Origin: Mesorhabditis belari
Taxonomy: Eukaryota > Nematoda > Chromadorea > Rhabditida > Rhabditidae
Length of the DNA: 64,000 bases
Assembly (NCBI GenBank): GCA_958450365.1
Contig: CAUEEP010000905.1
Location: forward strand, 946,501 to 1,010,500
Reading direction: 5' to 3'
In this document: positions 11,181 through 21,933 of the stretch, piece after piece
How positions within the stretch are numbered: the stretch's first letter is position 1
Layout: the number at the start of each line of letters is the position of its first letter
Notes under the pieces: model-generated
What the model was told of the DNA's origin: nothing
Seen by the model: the letters and a program-made list of their open reading frames with translations, nothing else
Database searches by the model: none
Translations under genes and position numbers: made by a program

Positions 11181-11516
11181 CGTAGTCGCAAAAGCTTTTT
11201 AGTATTTCATTTTTTCAAAGCGCCCGTACGTTCAAAAAATCTGTCCTTGGTATCAAAAAATACCTGAAATTCAGGGCTATTTTTTGATATTTAAACGAGC
11301 ATTGTAGCCTAAACCAGTGCTGAGAAAAACGCGTTTTTTCGGGATAGTTGCGTAGTCTAACTTTAAACATCTCTTTCTCCGCGCTGCTTTACGCTACAAT
11401 GCGCTTTTTGGTATGAAAAAATAGCCCTGAATTTCAGCTATTTTTTGATACCAAAACGAGCATTGTAGCATAAACCAGTGCTGAGAAAAACTCGTTCAAA
11501 GCTAGACTACGCAACA
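11174..11516. mobile_element. Foldback/MITE-like element
   Basis: Ends resemble cgcgtagtc and gactacgca in inverted orientation. Internally, tgaaattcagggctattttt is matched by the inverse block near 11420, and aaacgagcattgtagc occurs twice. No coding sequence. Confidence 0.65.
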
Positions 11517-11842
11517 GTCCGCACCGTCATTATGGGGGTGGGGTACTATTATAGTATATATATGTCAACTTGCTAAATCGTTTCTCTCTTCGATACAAAC
11601 AGGACCAGGCGAATCTCTACAGTCACGGAAGCGGGCAAAACAATCAACCAAAGCGAGTGGTCAAGAAGGAGGAGCTCTTCAATCTACTGATGGATACAGA
11701 ACCACAGAAACCGCAACCACAGAAAATCCAACTTTTTTTCCGGACTTTTTTTTCTTTTTTTTTCCAACACAAGTGACGAAGTGGGCGAGGAGTTCGAGTT
11801 AAATTCATTTCAAAATTAATACTATTTTTTATTTTCGGCCAT

Positions 11843-11955
11843 AAGCATTGCAATTGCACAAATGGATGTTTGAATGGACGGTGTGCCTGTCGAAAAGCCA
11901 ACGTCCTCTGTAATAGCCGATGTCACCATAGCAATTCCTGCTTGAACAAGGGATA
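11843..11955 (+). pseudogene. Cys-rich (CXC-type) tail fragment, possibly from an integrase-like element
   Basis: An open stretch ending in TAA near 11955 reads HCNCTNGCLNGRCACRK, then a pattern C-x3-CHHSNSC. This Cys spacing is like the CXC/tesmin-type tail found at the C terminus of some integrase-derived transposon proteins; the comparison is from memory. Upstream, 11600-11800 has acidic and polar open reading but I cannot join it with confidence. It is probably a remnant. Confidence 0.45.
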
Positions 11956-12179
11956 ATTTTGTAAACCTTTGTTAATTTTTTGGCTTGTTAATTTTGTTAT
12001 TGTTATTGTTGCTATGTTTGTCGTTATTGTTTAACTCTAGAAAATTTGTTAATATGTTTTTGTTTACATTCAATAAACGTGGTTAAAACGTCAGGAGTTA
12101 CCTTGACAACAACAGCACTAAACAATTAAATATCAACATAATAATTTGCATTTGACGACAAAGTTGTAGAAAAAGCTAC

Positions 12180-12265
12180 TTTCATTCATAATCGGCTAGC
12201 CGGTTATGATTTTCGCTAGCGAAATCATTTTGATTCATAATCGGCTAGCCGATTATGAATGAGCT
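12180..12265. repeat. Palindromic units around cataatcggctagccg
   Basis: The sequence ttcataatcggctagccg occurs at 12187 and 12235, each a near palindrome centred on ggctagcc. Related cattcataatcggcta motifs recur at 12532 and 12715, suggesting ends of a small palindromic element family. Confidence 0.6.
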
Positions 12266-12282
12266 GGTCCAGACGCGTCCGA

Positions 12283-12517
12283 CCATCAAGTATTTGGTAT
12301 CATTCAACGCAGAATCATTAATAATTATGTTAAATTTTTAAAATTAGAAAGATTTAATAAAAAGTAAAAAAATAGAGCAAAAAAACTGTTTGTTGAAGAG
12401 GAAACTTTGAGGCCCCTTAATTTTTTTTCTTTTTATCAAATCTTTCTAATTTTAAAAATTTAACATAATTATTAATGATTCTGCGTTGAATGATACCAAA
12501 TACTTGATGGTTGGACG
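12283..12517. repeat. Long inverted repeat, arms about 95 bp
   Basis: The left arm from 12283 (catcaagtatttggtatcat) through the ttaataattatgttaaattt stretch is matched almost exactly in reverse by the right arm ending near 12517. The loop is about 45 bp (around aaaaaactgtttgttgaaga). It is a foldback structure with no coding content. Confidence 0.9.
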
Positions 12518-12736
12518 CTCCGAGACCCACTCATTCATAATCGGCTACGGGGGTCCCGCCGAGTTTGAATGAAACGTTGTAGCGCCGGTAATTTTTAACC
12601 TAAACTCACAAATTTGGTACCAATCGACGCAGAATTTAATTCGCTACAGGATGATATAATATTGTCCTCAAACATTAAAGGGTTGCTCTACTAGAAAGAT
12701 TTGCCAAAAAATTTCATTCATAATCGGCTACGACAT

Positions 12737-13306
12737 ATAATCTTTTGTAAAAGCGATTTTTTAAATATTTTTCGTTATTAGGTTTGAAAGATCAAAGTAA
12801 GAATTTGTTTTTTTCTTCTTTTATTATCAAATTAAAGCTAAACACGTTTTTTTCTTCAAATTTAGCTGTAAAATCTGCTTTAATGCGTTCCTAGAAAAAA
12901 ACAAGAATTTCGACAAGTTGCATCACGAAAAAAACACAGGAAATTATCTGTAAAAAGGAATTGTTTTACCAATAGCAAAAGACAATTAATGAGCTAATTC
13001 ATTTTGGGATGAAAAGATCGGTTTTAGAGAGGTTTTAGAGAGATTTTAGAGAGGTTTTAGAGAGATTTTAGAGCATTATATATATGCTTTATTCAGCGGG
13101 CGAATAGCAGCGAATCAGATAATCATAACTGCATATAATAACTGCATATAATAACTGCATATAATAACTGCATATAATAACTGCATATAATAACTGCATA
13201 TAATAACCGCATCAGATAATCATAACTGCATATCATAACTGCATATAATAGGTTTTCCAATTATCAGATTTTCCATCAAGAAAAGTTGTTTGAAAGTTGT
13301 TTGAAT
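12737..13306 (+). repeat. Dispersed segment, copy 1 (partner at 22929-23427)
   Basis: Starts with tataatcttttgtaaaagc and ends near gttgtttgaattgaaa. It contains a gagaggttttagagag repeat (13020-13075) and a 13-bp ataactgcatata array (13125-13215). The partner copy has the same order of blocks but a much shorter 13-bp array. Confidence 0.85.
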
Positions 13307-13307
13307 T

Positions 13308-14125
13308 GAAATGGTTGAGCTAGTGAAAGAAAGAGTTTGTGGAAAAAAGGATTTCAATATAAAGAGTTATAGATAAAGAAAATCTCAAAGGAAATCGATC
13401 AATTAACGGGTATTCAAATCAACACTTACAAGAACATTTTCATTCATTTGCATGATGATTTGTTTGAGAAAATGGTTGAACTGGAAACGGTTTGTTTTAC
13501 GGATTTATTTTTTTTCATTTCTGAATTTCTAAATTTCAAGAAATTCAAACAATCAGCTGCGTTGATTAATGAAATTAGTGGAAATGAAAGAATGATCGCG
13601 AAAAGAGATGAGTGCAAGTGAGTTTTGTGAGAAATTTGATCGCAGAAGATAAAAATCTATCGATCTGTTTAAAATTCTTCAATCTGTCGATCGAATAGCA
13701 AAAAGTTGATCTTTCCTTGCGTCAAAATACCGTATTTACTCGAATAGAAGACCGGCCTCGATTATAAGACCGTCTCGAATAGAAGACAGGGTTTAGGGAG
13801 TGATTGAAAAAATTAGAAGAACTCTATTTTTTCAATCACTCCCTAAACCCTGTCTTCTATTCGAGTAAATACGGTAAGTTAGATTTTAGAGAATTCGGTA
13901 ATGATTTTGAAGAAATCGCTGAAAAAGCCGTGCCTCATCTGAGAAAACTCAACGCCGAGTTGGGGGTTTGTTTTTGGGAAATTTGTAGACTAAAGTAAAG
14001 CTTTATAGCAACTTCTCGACAAGCTCAACCAATCGAATTCAATCTATTCGATCAATTCATTCAAATTCCGTTTTTAATAGAAATTAATTGAAAATTTGCT
14101 TAAAGCAAATAAACAATTCGAATTT
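13308..14125 (+). pseudogene. Partial duplicate of the TRIM-like gene 3' half
   Basis: Collinear with 9476-10140: the end of the B-box exon (gttgagctagtgaaagaaag), the exon encoding acaaagaaaatctcaaagga, the KFKQSAALINEISGNER exon, the NDFEEIAEKAVPHLRKLNAE exon, and the last exon with its flank. The RING and the B-box Cys/His exons are absent, so it is a truncated copy. The intron before the last coding block carries an inserted palindromic MITE at 13729-13874. Confidence 0.85.
13729..13874. mobile_element. Palindromic MITE, about 146 bp
   Basis: ccgtatttactcgaatagaa at the left is matched by ttctattcgagtaaatacgg at the right. The inner arms (gggtttagggagtgattgaa) also pair. It is flanked by TA on both sides and absent from the parental copy at 9900, which shows it was inserted. 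Confidence 0.9.
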
Positions 14126-14380
14126 GATGATACTTTTATTCAGATGATAAAGTGAAATCCAATAAATCATTGAGAAATGCACAGCTGGTCATAAATGTAG
14201 AGACAAAAGAAAGGTACAAAGATAAAAGATTAAGTGCAAAATGTCAGATGAAAATAATCAGATTAGCTACAAGAGAAAGCAGTTAGATCCAGAGCCTGAA
14301 AGCCTAGAGCTTTGGATCTAGAGCTGCTTCTCGAAAATGGAAAGTGACTGAATTTCCCGTGTGGGAGCAAGTTTGGGAGC

Positions 14381-14457
14381 GCCATTACAAAGCCATCAAA
14401 GCCATTACAAAGACATCAAAGCCATCAAAGCCATTACAAAGCCATCAAAGCCATTAA
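14381..14457 (+). repeat. Short copy of the gccatcaaa/gccattacaaa repeat
   Basis: The same modules as the array in intron 3 of the TRIM-like gene, about seven units, followed by a repeat of the phrase gggagcaagtttgggagc that also precedes it. Confidence 0.9.
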
Positions 14458-14703
14458 AAATGTAAAGTGACTGAATTTCTCGTATGGGAGCAAGTTTGGG
14501 AGCAAATTCGATAACCTAGCGACTCTAACGGTGGATATCAATCATTGTTTATCTATCAAATGAGTTTGATAAAGAAGCGCTAAACTTTTATTTATCAAAA
14601 TAACCCTGAGAATAAATCTAATGCAAAAATATAATAGAAAAAAGTTCAGAAAAGTAAAATACAAAAACAAAAAAGCAAAATAAAGGCTGGATTTTGAAAG
14701 AAA

Positions 14704-15134
14704 TCGGGGCCGTACATCGAAATAAGGCAAAAAGAAACGTTCTTTATAAGAATTAGAGTCAGTTAGAGTATCCATTCGACGCAGAAAATTGTGCTGAATC
14801 GTATGATAAAGAAATTATCGAAATCCGAAAGATAACTTTTGAAAGATAACTTCAAAACCGATAACTTTTGTCTGGATGTGTACAAAGATCATTTTTATAC
14901 CAAAAAAATAAAAATTCATCAACTCTGGCGATGAATTGATGCTTTTTTGAAGTTGAAAATGACGTTTTGCGACTTTCTGCGACGATCGCGAACAACCTAT
15001 TTAAAGGAGATAGACATTTAAATTACTCTATTTGAATTTGTCCTCGCCTATCAACATCTTTATTTAAAATTGTTAATAAATAAACTCTTAGGAACCTGTT
15101 GAATAGGTTTAGTATATTCCTTGTTCACAAAGAG
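14704..15134 (+). mobile_element. TTAA-type transposon copy B, left part
   Basis: Diverged copy of the terminal region of element A (18980-22643). Shared landmarks are acatcgaaataagg, tgtgctgaatcg, aaaaccgataacttttgt, aaaatgacgttttgcgactt and attactctattt. The segment from about 15015 to 15134 matches the inverse of 21515-21403 in element A. It is interrupted after 15134 by the element at 15135-18471. Confidence 0.8.
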
Positions 15135-15631
15135 GGGAGTGGGACAAATGCGACCTTTTTTTTGCGCACCCGGACATTTGCGCACCTTTTTTGCGCACCT
15201 TGCCCATTAGCGCACCTTTTGTTCGCGTTTTAAAAAAGCTCTAAAGCTCTAAAAGCTAATATTAACCAATTTCTATTCTAAAAGTTGTTTTTCTAGGTAA
15301 TTTGAGGGCGTAGAATCGAAATTTTGACATATCAGAGCTTGTGAAACCAATTTGAAAGACAAAACGGCTAGATCAACTTACAGAAAATTGTCGATGCCCG
15401 TATAACTCTGTCCGTTTGTTTCCACAAGCTCTGATATGTCAAAATTTCGATTCTACGCCCTAAAATTACCTAGAAAAACAACATTTGGAATAGAAATTGG
15501 TTAATATTAGGTTTTCGAGCTTTAGAGCTTTTTTAAAACGCGAAAAAAGGTGCGCTAATGGGCAAGGTGCGGAAAAAAAGGTGCGCAAATGTCCGGGTGC
15601 GCAAAAAAAAGGTCGCATTTGTCCCACTCCC
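15135..15631. repeat. Foldback unit with about 220-bp inverted arms
   Basis: The left arm (15135 to about 15360) and right arm (about 15415-15631) are inverted copies, including acatttgcgcacc-type blocks, agctctaaagctct, accaatttctattc, ttacctagaaaaaca and ctgatatgtcaaaatttcga. Both tips carry the gggagtgggac end. The right flank (acataaac) does not match the left flank CACAAAGAG. Confidence 0.92.
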
Positions 15632-16234
15632 ACATAAACCCATTTTTATCCGCAATACAACCATTAACAACATTAATAAAATTAGTTAGCAACTATCTGA
15701 ATTTCAAGATACAACAAACAAACTAAATGAAAAACAAAGTCAAACAACAATCAACTTAAACAAAAGCACTTTTTACTACGCACATAATGCATGTTACTAA
15801 AAGCGTCATTCTGAAATTGAAAAGAGCCAAAACAAGAAAAAAACAAACAAAAAGTTCACTTGTTCAGTAGTCGGTTAAGCAGAAGGCGAGAAAAATAAAT
15901 TTTGTTTCCTGTGAGTAGCCTATAAGTTAAAATTAAATGTAAATTTTGCGAAACACAAACTTACCTTTTGTGCTTTCTATTTCGCGCTTTTTACTGGTGC
16001 TTTTAAGAAAACAAAATGGTTAAAAGGGAAACAATTTTCCCGTTTGCCATAACTTTCATAGCCCACAGCTACTTGCAAGTTATAGGTATGCGTTTCGTTT
16101 GGTTACTGTTACTTTTAACAAAATCCCTTTAATTTCTACCCTTTGTAGAGTAAAAAAGATTGCCTAACCACCTTCTTTATCAGTAAAGTACACCTTGTTA
16201 CATCAGTTTACTAATGCTTTAATTTAGATAAGAA

Positions 16235-17878
16235 ATGAGCGTCGAAGCCGACTACTCGAGAGCGCAAATTAACGAGTTCTTGGCGAGGGTTTCGATGAAA
16301 AGTCTCGCATCTGTCGATGCCATCTATTTAATCTGCAACCCGAAAGATCGTGCCATGCCAAGGTCTGTTTAAATTTATGATTTTTAAGGGGCATTTGGTC
16401 CTATATAAAGTAGTAAGCTTGGTAGGTACTATGGTAGTTGGGCGGCATTCATCTCCATTGAGCCAGAGCACACTAATTTTTGCTTCTGGGGTTTTTAATG
16501 GCCTAGTTTCTTAGGTTAGTATTTATTGAAGCTTTAGTAACTGTTTTCTAGCTATTTCAAGTAGTTACTGAGGTTTTAAACCTCTTAATTCGGTCCCGCA
16601 CCTCTAAACCCAGTGGAAATAGAGCCACTCTTAAAGACTCGGAATTGTTGCACAAATTCACATAAAAGTTGTTCAGAATGGTTAATGAATGCTTCCAATG
16701 AATTTAGTGCAATTAGTTACTCCAGAAAATGTTCGAAAAAACCAGTGTTTCCAAACTGCTCCCGACTACTATAGCAACGCTTGGTAATGCTCGATAAGTC
16801 GAGGTTAACAGTGTAAATTCTGTCGGAAATTTTGATGCGTCCAAAGTCTTGCCTCGAATCATCCAGTATAACGTTTCATATTTAGACACATTTGCATTAA
16901 GTCAAAGGATCGACTTGATGGTTGGAATTATAATTGGATTCCAATTGCAACCGATGATTCTCCCTATGCAAGGTCTAATTTCTCCTCCCACAATTTTAAC
17001 TTTTAACAAATTTTAGAATGGTCAAAGAGATCGAGGAGAAAGAGAAATTTGTGCAGCAATATTATTTGGCAAATCAGGTATTTTTATCTTGACTTTTTTT
17101 ATATCTGCTCTAGGAACAATTTGCTGATGTGAGGACACTTCAAGGACAAATGCGAATGGAAGATTCCACTGGTTTGTTTCTTCTTCGTATTTGACAATTT
17201 TATACTTTTAGGTGTACATGGCGGCTCGTTCGTTTTGCACTCTAACACTCATGCGCGTGAACACATCATCAGACATCTCGTCCGAGCTTTTTTAGTTCTT
17301 GCTAGAGGTATCATTTGTTTTCTTTGCTCTTGAACTTGTTCAAACTCAGCAATCAACGAGGGTCACTTCAATGTCAACACCTTATTGACAGTATCGCTGA
17401 AGGTTGATAGCAATTGGAAAGTTTATTGCAATCGAGTCAAGGTAAGCTATCATTTTCATAGATCTTATCAAACGTTGAATTTAGTTGGATATGAGCGATT
17501 CAATCTACTTGGTTGATGTTCTGAAAAACATTCAACGCAGCTTCAAGCGTAGTCACTGCATGCACTACAGTTTGAAGTTCAAGTCTCATGTGGCAAGGTG
17601 ACTTTTACCTAAATCTTTTTTATGAGAAAGAAGGATAGAATTTAACTACAAATTTTAGCTACTTGTCTCAGTTGCGAGAGTTTCAAAAGACCAAGCCATT
17701 CGATTCGCCTCTTCGCACCACAACGGAACAAATCGACGATGTTCTTCGCAAATTGAAACCAATCTTTCGTAATTCTCCTCAAAGTCGTGATCAGTTGCCA
17801 GTTGTTTCTGAAAACTCCGAGTCATATCAATTTTCCCTGTTCATGTTTTTGTTCAATTTATTCAAGTTTTTTTATTGA
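16235..17878 (+). CDS. Orphan protein carried in the 3.3-kb element
   Basis: Eight exons: 16235-16362, 16886-16972, 17017-17077, 17114-17171, 17212-17307, 17350-17441, 17485-17597, 17659-17878. They sum to 855 nt, 284 aa. All introns are GT-AG and phases agree. A trans-splice-like acceptor (tttaatttag) lies just upstream of the ATG. I recognise no domain. Visible features are a charged stretch near VKEIEEKEKFVQQYY, a His-rich patch SNTHAREHIIRHLVR and a hydrophobic C terminus (FSLFMFLFNLFKFFY), which could be a tail anchor. It is not transposase-like: there is no DDE pattern. The open, well-spliced frame suggests recent capture or function. Confidence 0.75.
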
Positions 17879-18480
17879 TTTCATGTTGCCACTTTGTTTT
17901 TCACTTTGATTTTTAATAAAATCGTTGATAAATTTTGCTTCTTTATGTCAAAGATAAAGTCTGTGATACACGTCGTCAGCGATTGAATGAAAAAGTTATC
18001 TGCTCTCTAGAAACGTCTTAAAAGGAAGTGTTTTAAGGGGTGAAAGTTCAATCTAGAAAATTTCCAGTAGGTCTCGGTCAAGAAAATCCTTGTTTTTATT
18101 TCCCATTCTCCACTCAAAGATTTCTTTTTTTTTTAAAAGGTCATTTACAGTTGTCAAAAAAGTCTGGGCCGGTCATAGATCACATCCAAATATATTGACC
18201 ACAAATAGTTTTGTGTAGCATTTTCAAAGGTTGTCAAAATGAACCATTTACCTTTTCGATTTCCTTTTAACTAAGAGTTTTATGATCGAAAAACTTTATT
18301 TGAACATGATTTTCAAAAATCTGCATTTCAAGAATAAATGGATCCCATTGAAAACGGTTCCAATTATTGAATCGTCTATTATTTATTGATTCACTTTATT
18401 CGGGTGAAGATGAAAGGCTAGTGGCAGTTTTGAAGCTTTAAGCAAAAAAAGGTCGCATTTGTCCCACTCCCCACAAAGAG

Positions 18481-18715
18481 ACATGAGCAATCGACTGACA
18501 AATCACAGGTGAATGGGGTTTTCAACCATTCGATTCAGCACAATTCTCTGCGTGAAATGGATACATGAAATTCTAGCGTGAAATTCTGATAGAGAACAGA
18601 ATGTGGATGTGGGCCGGGTTTTGCAGAAAACTTTTTCTTGGTAACACTATGTTTTTCTTCTATATTGATAGTTATTATGTAAAATGAGCGAAAGAAAAAC
18701 CCCGGCTGGGGTCAT
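18481..18715 (-). mobile_element. TTAA-type transposon copy B, right part
   Basis: The inverted counterpart of 14765-14800 (cagcacaattctctgcg) is at 18537. The segment tgatagagaacagaatgtgg matches the right terminal block of element A near 21909. A diverged copy of A's ggccgggt foldback follows to gaccccagccgggg-type sequence near 18712. acaaatcacaggt at 18499 also occurs in element A (19629). Confidence 0.7.
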
Positions 18716-18764
18716 TTGTCTACTTGGTCTTTTATATAGAAACTTTATTCAGAACCTGAGATAT

Positions 18765-18905
18765 TTAAGTGCACTAGATTTAAGATTAAAACACATCAAT
18801 TCATACACATAACACGAAAAGGGTCGATAAAAAGCAACACGATATAATAAATGTAATATATGGGTAGCACAGATAACGTCAAGGATTCACTAGAGCTTCA
18901 AGCTT
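18765..18905. repeat. Dispersed repeat R1, copy 1
   Basis: Contains agatttaagattaaaacac, cataacacgaaaagggtcga, gggtagcacagataacgtca and cactagagcttcaag. Further copies lie at 52420-52640 and 52985-53105. Confidence 0.85.
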
Positions 18906-19775
18906 TTAGAGTCACTCAATGTCTGCACTGAAAAGTCAAGGTAAGTCTCAAAGCAGAATATAAGTTTCAAAAGCCTTAAAGGGGGACATCCGCGCGAAAT
19001 AAGGCGAAAAATCGTTTTCTATCCGTTTTCCATGTTTGAATAGCCATTCAACGCATAAAAATGTGCTGATTTCAATGGTGAAAAAATTATCAAAATCCGT
19101 CTGATACATTTTTTAAAAATCGCGTTTTATCGAAAAAATCGCACTTTTACAAGCAACTCGCTCGCAGCGACCAACTTTCGGCGGCTCGTTTTCAGCGTGG
19201 TCGAAAGATTGCGCCCTCAAAACCGATAACTTTTGTGTGCACGTTTATAAAGATCATTTTGATACCAAAAAAATAAAAATTGATCAACTCTGCGAAGACT
19301 TGATGCCTTTTTAAGTTGAAAATGACGTTTTGCGACTTTCTGCCCGCTAAAACGTGGGCAATCGCCAACAACCTATTTAAAGCAGCCAGACATTTATATT
19401 ACTCTATTTACGTGTCAAAAAGCATGAAGTAGAAAAGCCGCGCTTGTTTCCTTTCATTCATTTCCTTATTCTTTTCTTTTGGCTTTTCTCGTCGTGTTTT
19501 TCGTCATGTGTCTGCAAATTTTGGATTAATGCTTAAGGGAAGTTTTTTAAAATAGATTGCTTTGTTTGGACGAATTTTAGCCATCACCACCACATCAAAG
19601 CAACGAAAAGAGCAAGATGTTCCAAGCGATGACAAATCACAGGTTTAATTGGGTCTTTGAAGCGTTTCTTTCAACATTTTTTTGCATTTCGATACCTAAA
19701 TGTATGCGAGATTAACAAATTGAATAAATATAACGCCTGAAAAAGAAACATAAAGCATGGTCGTAAACTTTCATA

Positions 19776-21278
19776 TTAAATAAGACCCAAATCAAATAGC
19801 AAGACATTAACAGCGTGTCGTTTAGTGGCGAATAAGAGTGTTTCGAGTTTATTTAGACGTTTAGTTCGACGGCATAAATTGCCAATGATTGAGTGCAATG
19901 ATTCCAAGCCCTCCTCACCCATGTTAGCCAGACAATTATTTTCGTTCAAAAACTCTGGAATGTGTTTCAACGCTACGTGTGCCTTCACGGATCGTGTTCC
20001 AATATCAAGAATTTCCATACTTGAGAGAAGTTGTTTTAACTTTTCACAAATATCATCAATCTCTTTAACCGGTAATTGTGCTTTAGTTGAGGCTGAACTT
20101 CGAGAGAAGTCATCGAAGATATCCAAACAATTGCACAAATCACTGTAACGAGATGACATTGAAACTTTTCGATACATATTTCGATTCTGACAAAGTTTTT
20201 GATTTTTGGACCATTTAGATCATCCGACCTGTGCGTCTTGAGAAATCCTAGCTTTTTGAAAGCTCTTCGAATTGCACGCGTTCCAACGAATTAAGATTAA
20301 CTTCAGTTTCCATAGTCTTGAATATTTGATTTCCGAATCCTAACTTGATGTGCAGAATCGGAGGAACACAATGTTTAGGCTCAATGTTCCATACATATGG
20401 CCGAAGCACACCCTTTCGATTTTCGGCATCTTTTGTTGGAAGTTTTAAGCGCTCATCAAAACTCAGGATGGTACGTCTTTCGTAGTGTGTTTGGTCTAAT
20501 TTCTCCTTAACGCCCGTAATTTTTCGCGTCTTCACAGCTTTAAAGAAGCACCACACACAGGGATACGTTGAAGCACACGACATTCCGAATGCAGAAGCCA
20601 TGAAACTGAGATCACCGCCCAAGAAGAAGGCACAAGGTAAAGGTGAAAGCTTTTCAAACAAGTCCTTTATCTTGCACAGATTTTCGTTATTGTCATAACC
20701 ATACCACGGCAAGTATCAGTTGATTGTAAGGGGATTGTTGCTTTTCCGACTTGTCTGGAAACATGATTGTAACTTTGGTAATATCCAGTCCTTTATCACA
20801 TAAAAGTACAGAACGGTGTTTCTCGTTGTCTTTAATTTTAGACAGTCGATATTGGACGGAAGAAAACATGTCTTTTAGCTTCACAATATCGCCTTCAATT
20901 TCATAGTCGACGCTTTTTGCAAGGGTTGCTCGTACCATATTCATACGATACTCCGTTGCAAGAGTACGAGTCTCATGACTGTAAATTCGATGAGCGTCAC
21001 GTGATACTTTAGATTTCGAGTAAAGTGCAAGGGTTTGTAACGGAGAGAGCGATCGACAAACAATATTTCTTCTCATTCTTTTTCTGTGATTTTTACATCG
21101 AACTTTCCGGGCAGCTTTAAGGATTCTCCTTTGTTTTCGTCGCATCTCTGCAGTGATTCTTCCTTTCTTTATCTTTCCTCTTCTAACAATCAACATTCAA
21201 AGTTGCTCGCTCTTTTTTTCGTTTTAAATCTGTTATTCTCTTCATAGATGCACTTTTGCGTTTGCTTGCCTGTGGCAT
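19776..21278 (-). pseudogene. DDE-type transposase of element A, frameshifted
   Basis: Three open segments run on the minus strand in transposase order: 21196-20693 (basic N terminus, then LLCDKGLDITKVTIMF, a likely first catalytic Asp region), 20712-20248 (FFLGGDLSFMASAFG then YPCVWC: second Asp followed 17 residues later by a CxxC pair, later HCVPPILH) and 20177-19776 (GEEGLESLHSIIGNLCRRTK, candidate Glu). A further basic start at 21278 is in another frame. Frameshifts occur near 21190 and 20705, and at least one stop or unspliced gap near 20240. The Asp-CxxC-His layout is shared by several cut-and-paste superfamilies, so the family is uncertain. Confidence 0.72.
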
Positions 21279-21933
21279 CGCTGTCGAACCTGAAATGAAA
21301 ATACTAATGTTAAGCCCAAGAAATGATAAACTTTCTGAAATAAGAAACGAATTAATCAAAAAGCTAAAAAAATGACTGCTGGTAGTTGGTTAATCGTCTC
21401 TTTGTGAACAAGAAATATACCGAACCTATTAAAAAGCTTACTAGGAGTTTGTTTATCAACAATTTAAATAGAGATAAGTTAAATATAAGTTAAAAGCCTC
21501 TGGGAAAAACGACAAATTCAAATAGAGTAATATAAATGTCTGGCTGCTTTAAATAGGTTGTTGGCGATTGCCCACGTTTTAGCGGGCAGAAAGTCGCAAA
21601 ACGTCATTTTCAACTTAAAAGGGCATCAAGTCTTCGCAGAGTTGATCAATTTTTAATTTTTTGGTATCAAAATGATCTTTATAAACGTGCACACAAAAGT
21701 TATCGGTTTTGAGGGCGCAATCTTTCGACCACGCTGAAAACGAGCCGCCGAAAGTTGGTCGCTGCGAGCGAGTTGCTTGTAAAAGTGCGATTTTTTCGAT
21801 AAAACGCGATTTTTAAAAAATGTATCAGACGGATTTTGATAATTTTTTCACCATTGAAATCAGCACATTTTTATGCGTTGAATGGCTATTCAAACATGGA
21901 AAACGGATAGAGAACACCATTTCGCGCGGATGT

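Larger units (their letters stand above)
15126..18480. mobile_element. 3.3-kb gene-carrying element with 9-bp target duplication (MULE-like)
   Basis: The left end GGGAGTGGGACAAATGCGAC starts at 15135 and the inverted right end GTCGCATTTGTCCCACTCCC ends at 18471. It is flanked by the direct repeat CACAAAGAG at 15126-15134 and 18472-18480. The related element A has the uninterrupted sequence ttgttcacaaagagac (minus strand, around 21398-21413), so a single CACAAAGAG is the pre-insertion state. The left 497 bp is itself a foldback. The rest holds an 8-exon gene (16235-17878). I see no transposase. A 9-bp duplication fits Mutator-like elements; that assignment is inference. Confidence 0.75.
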
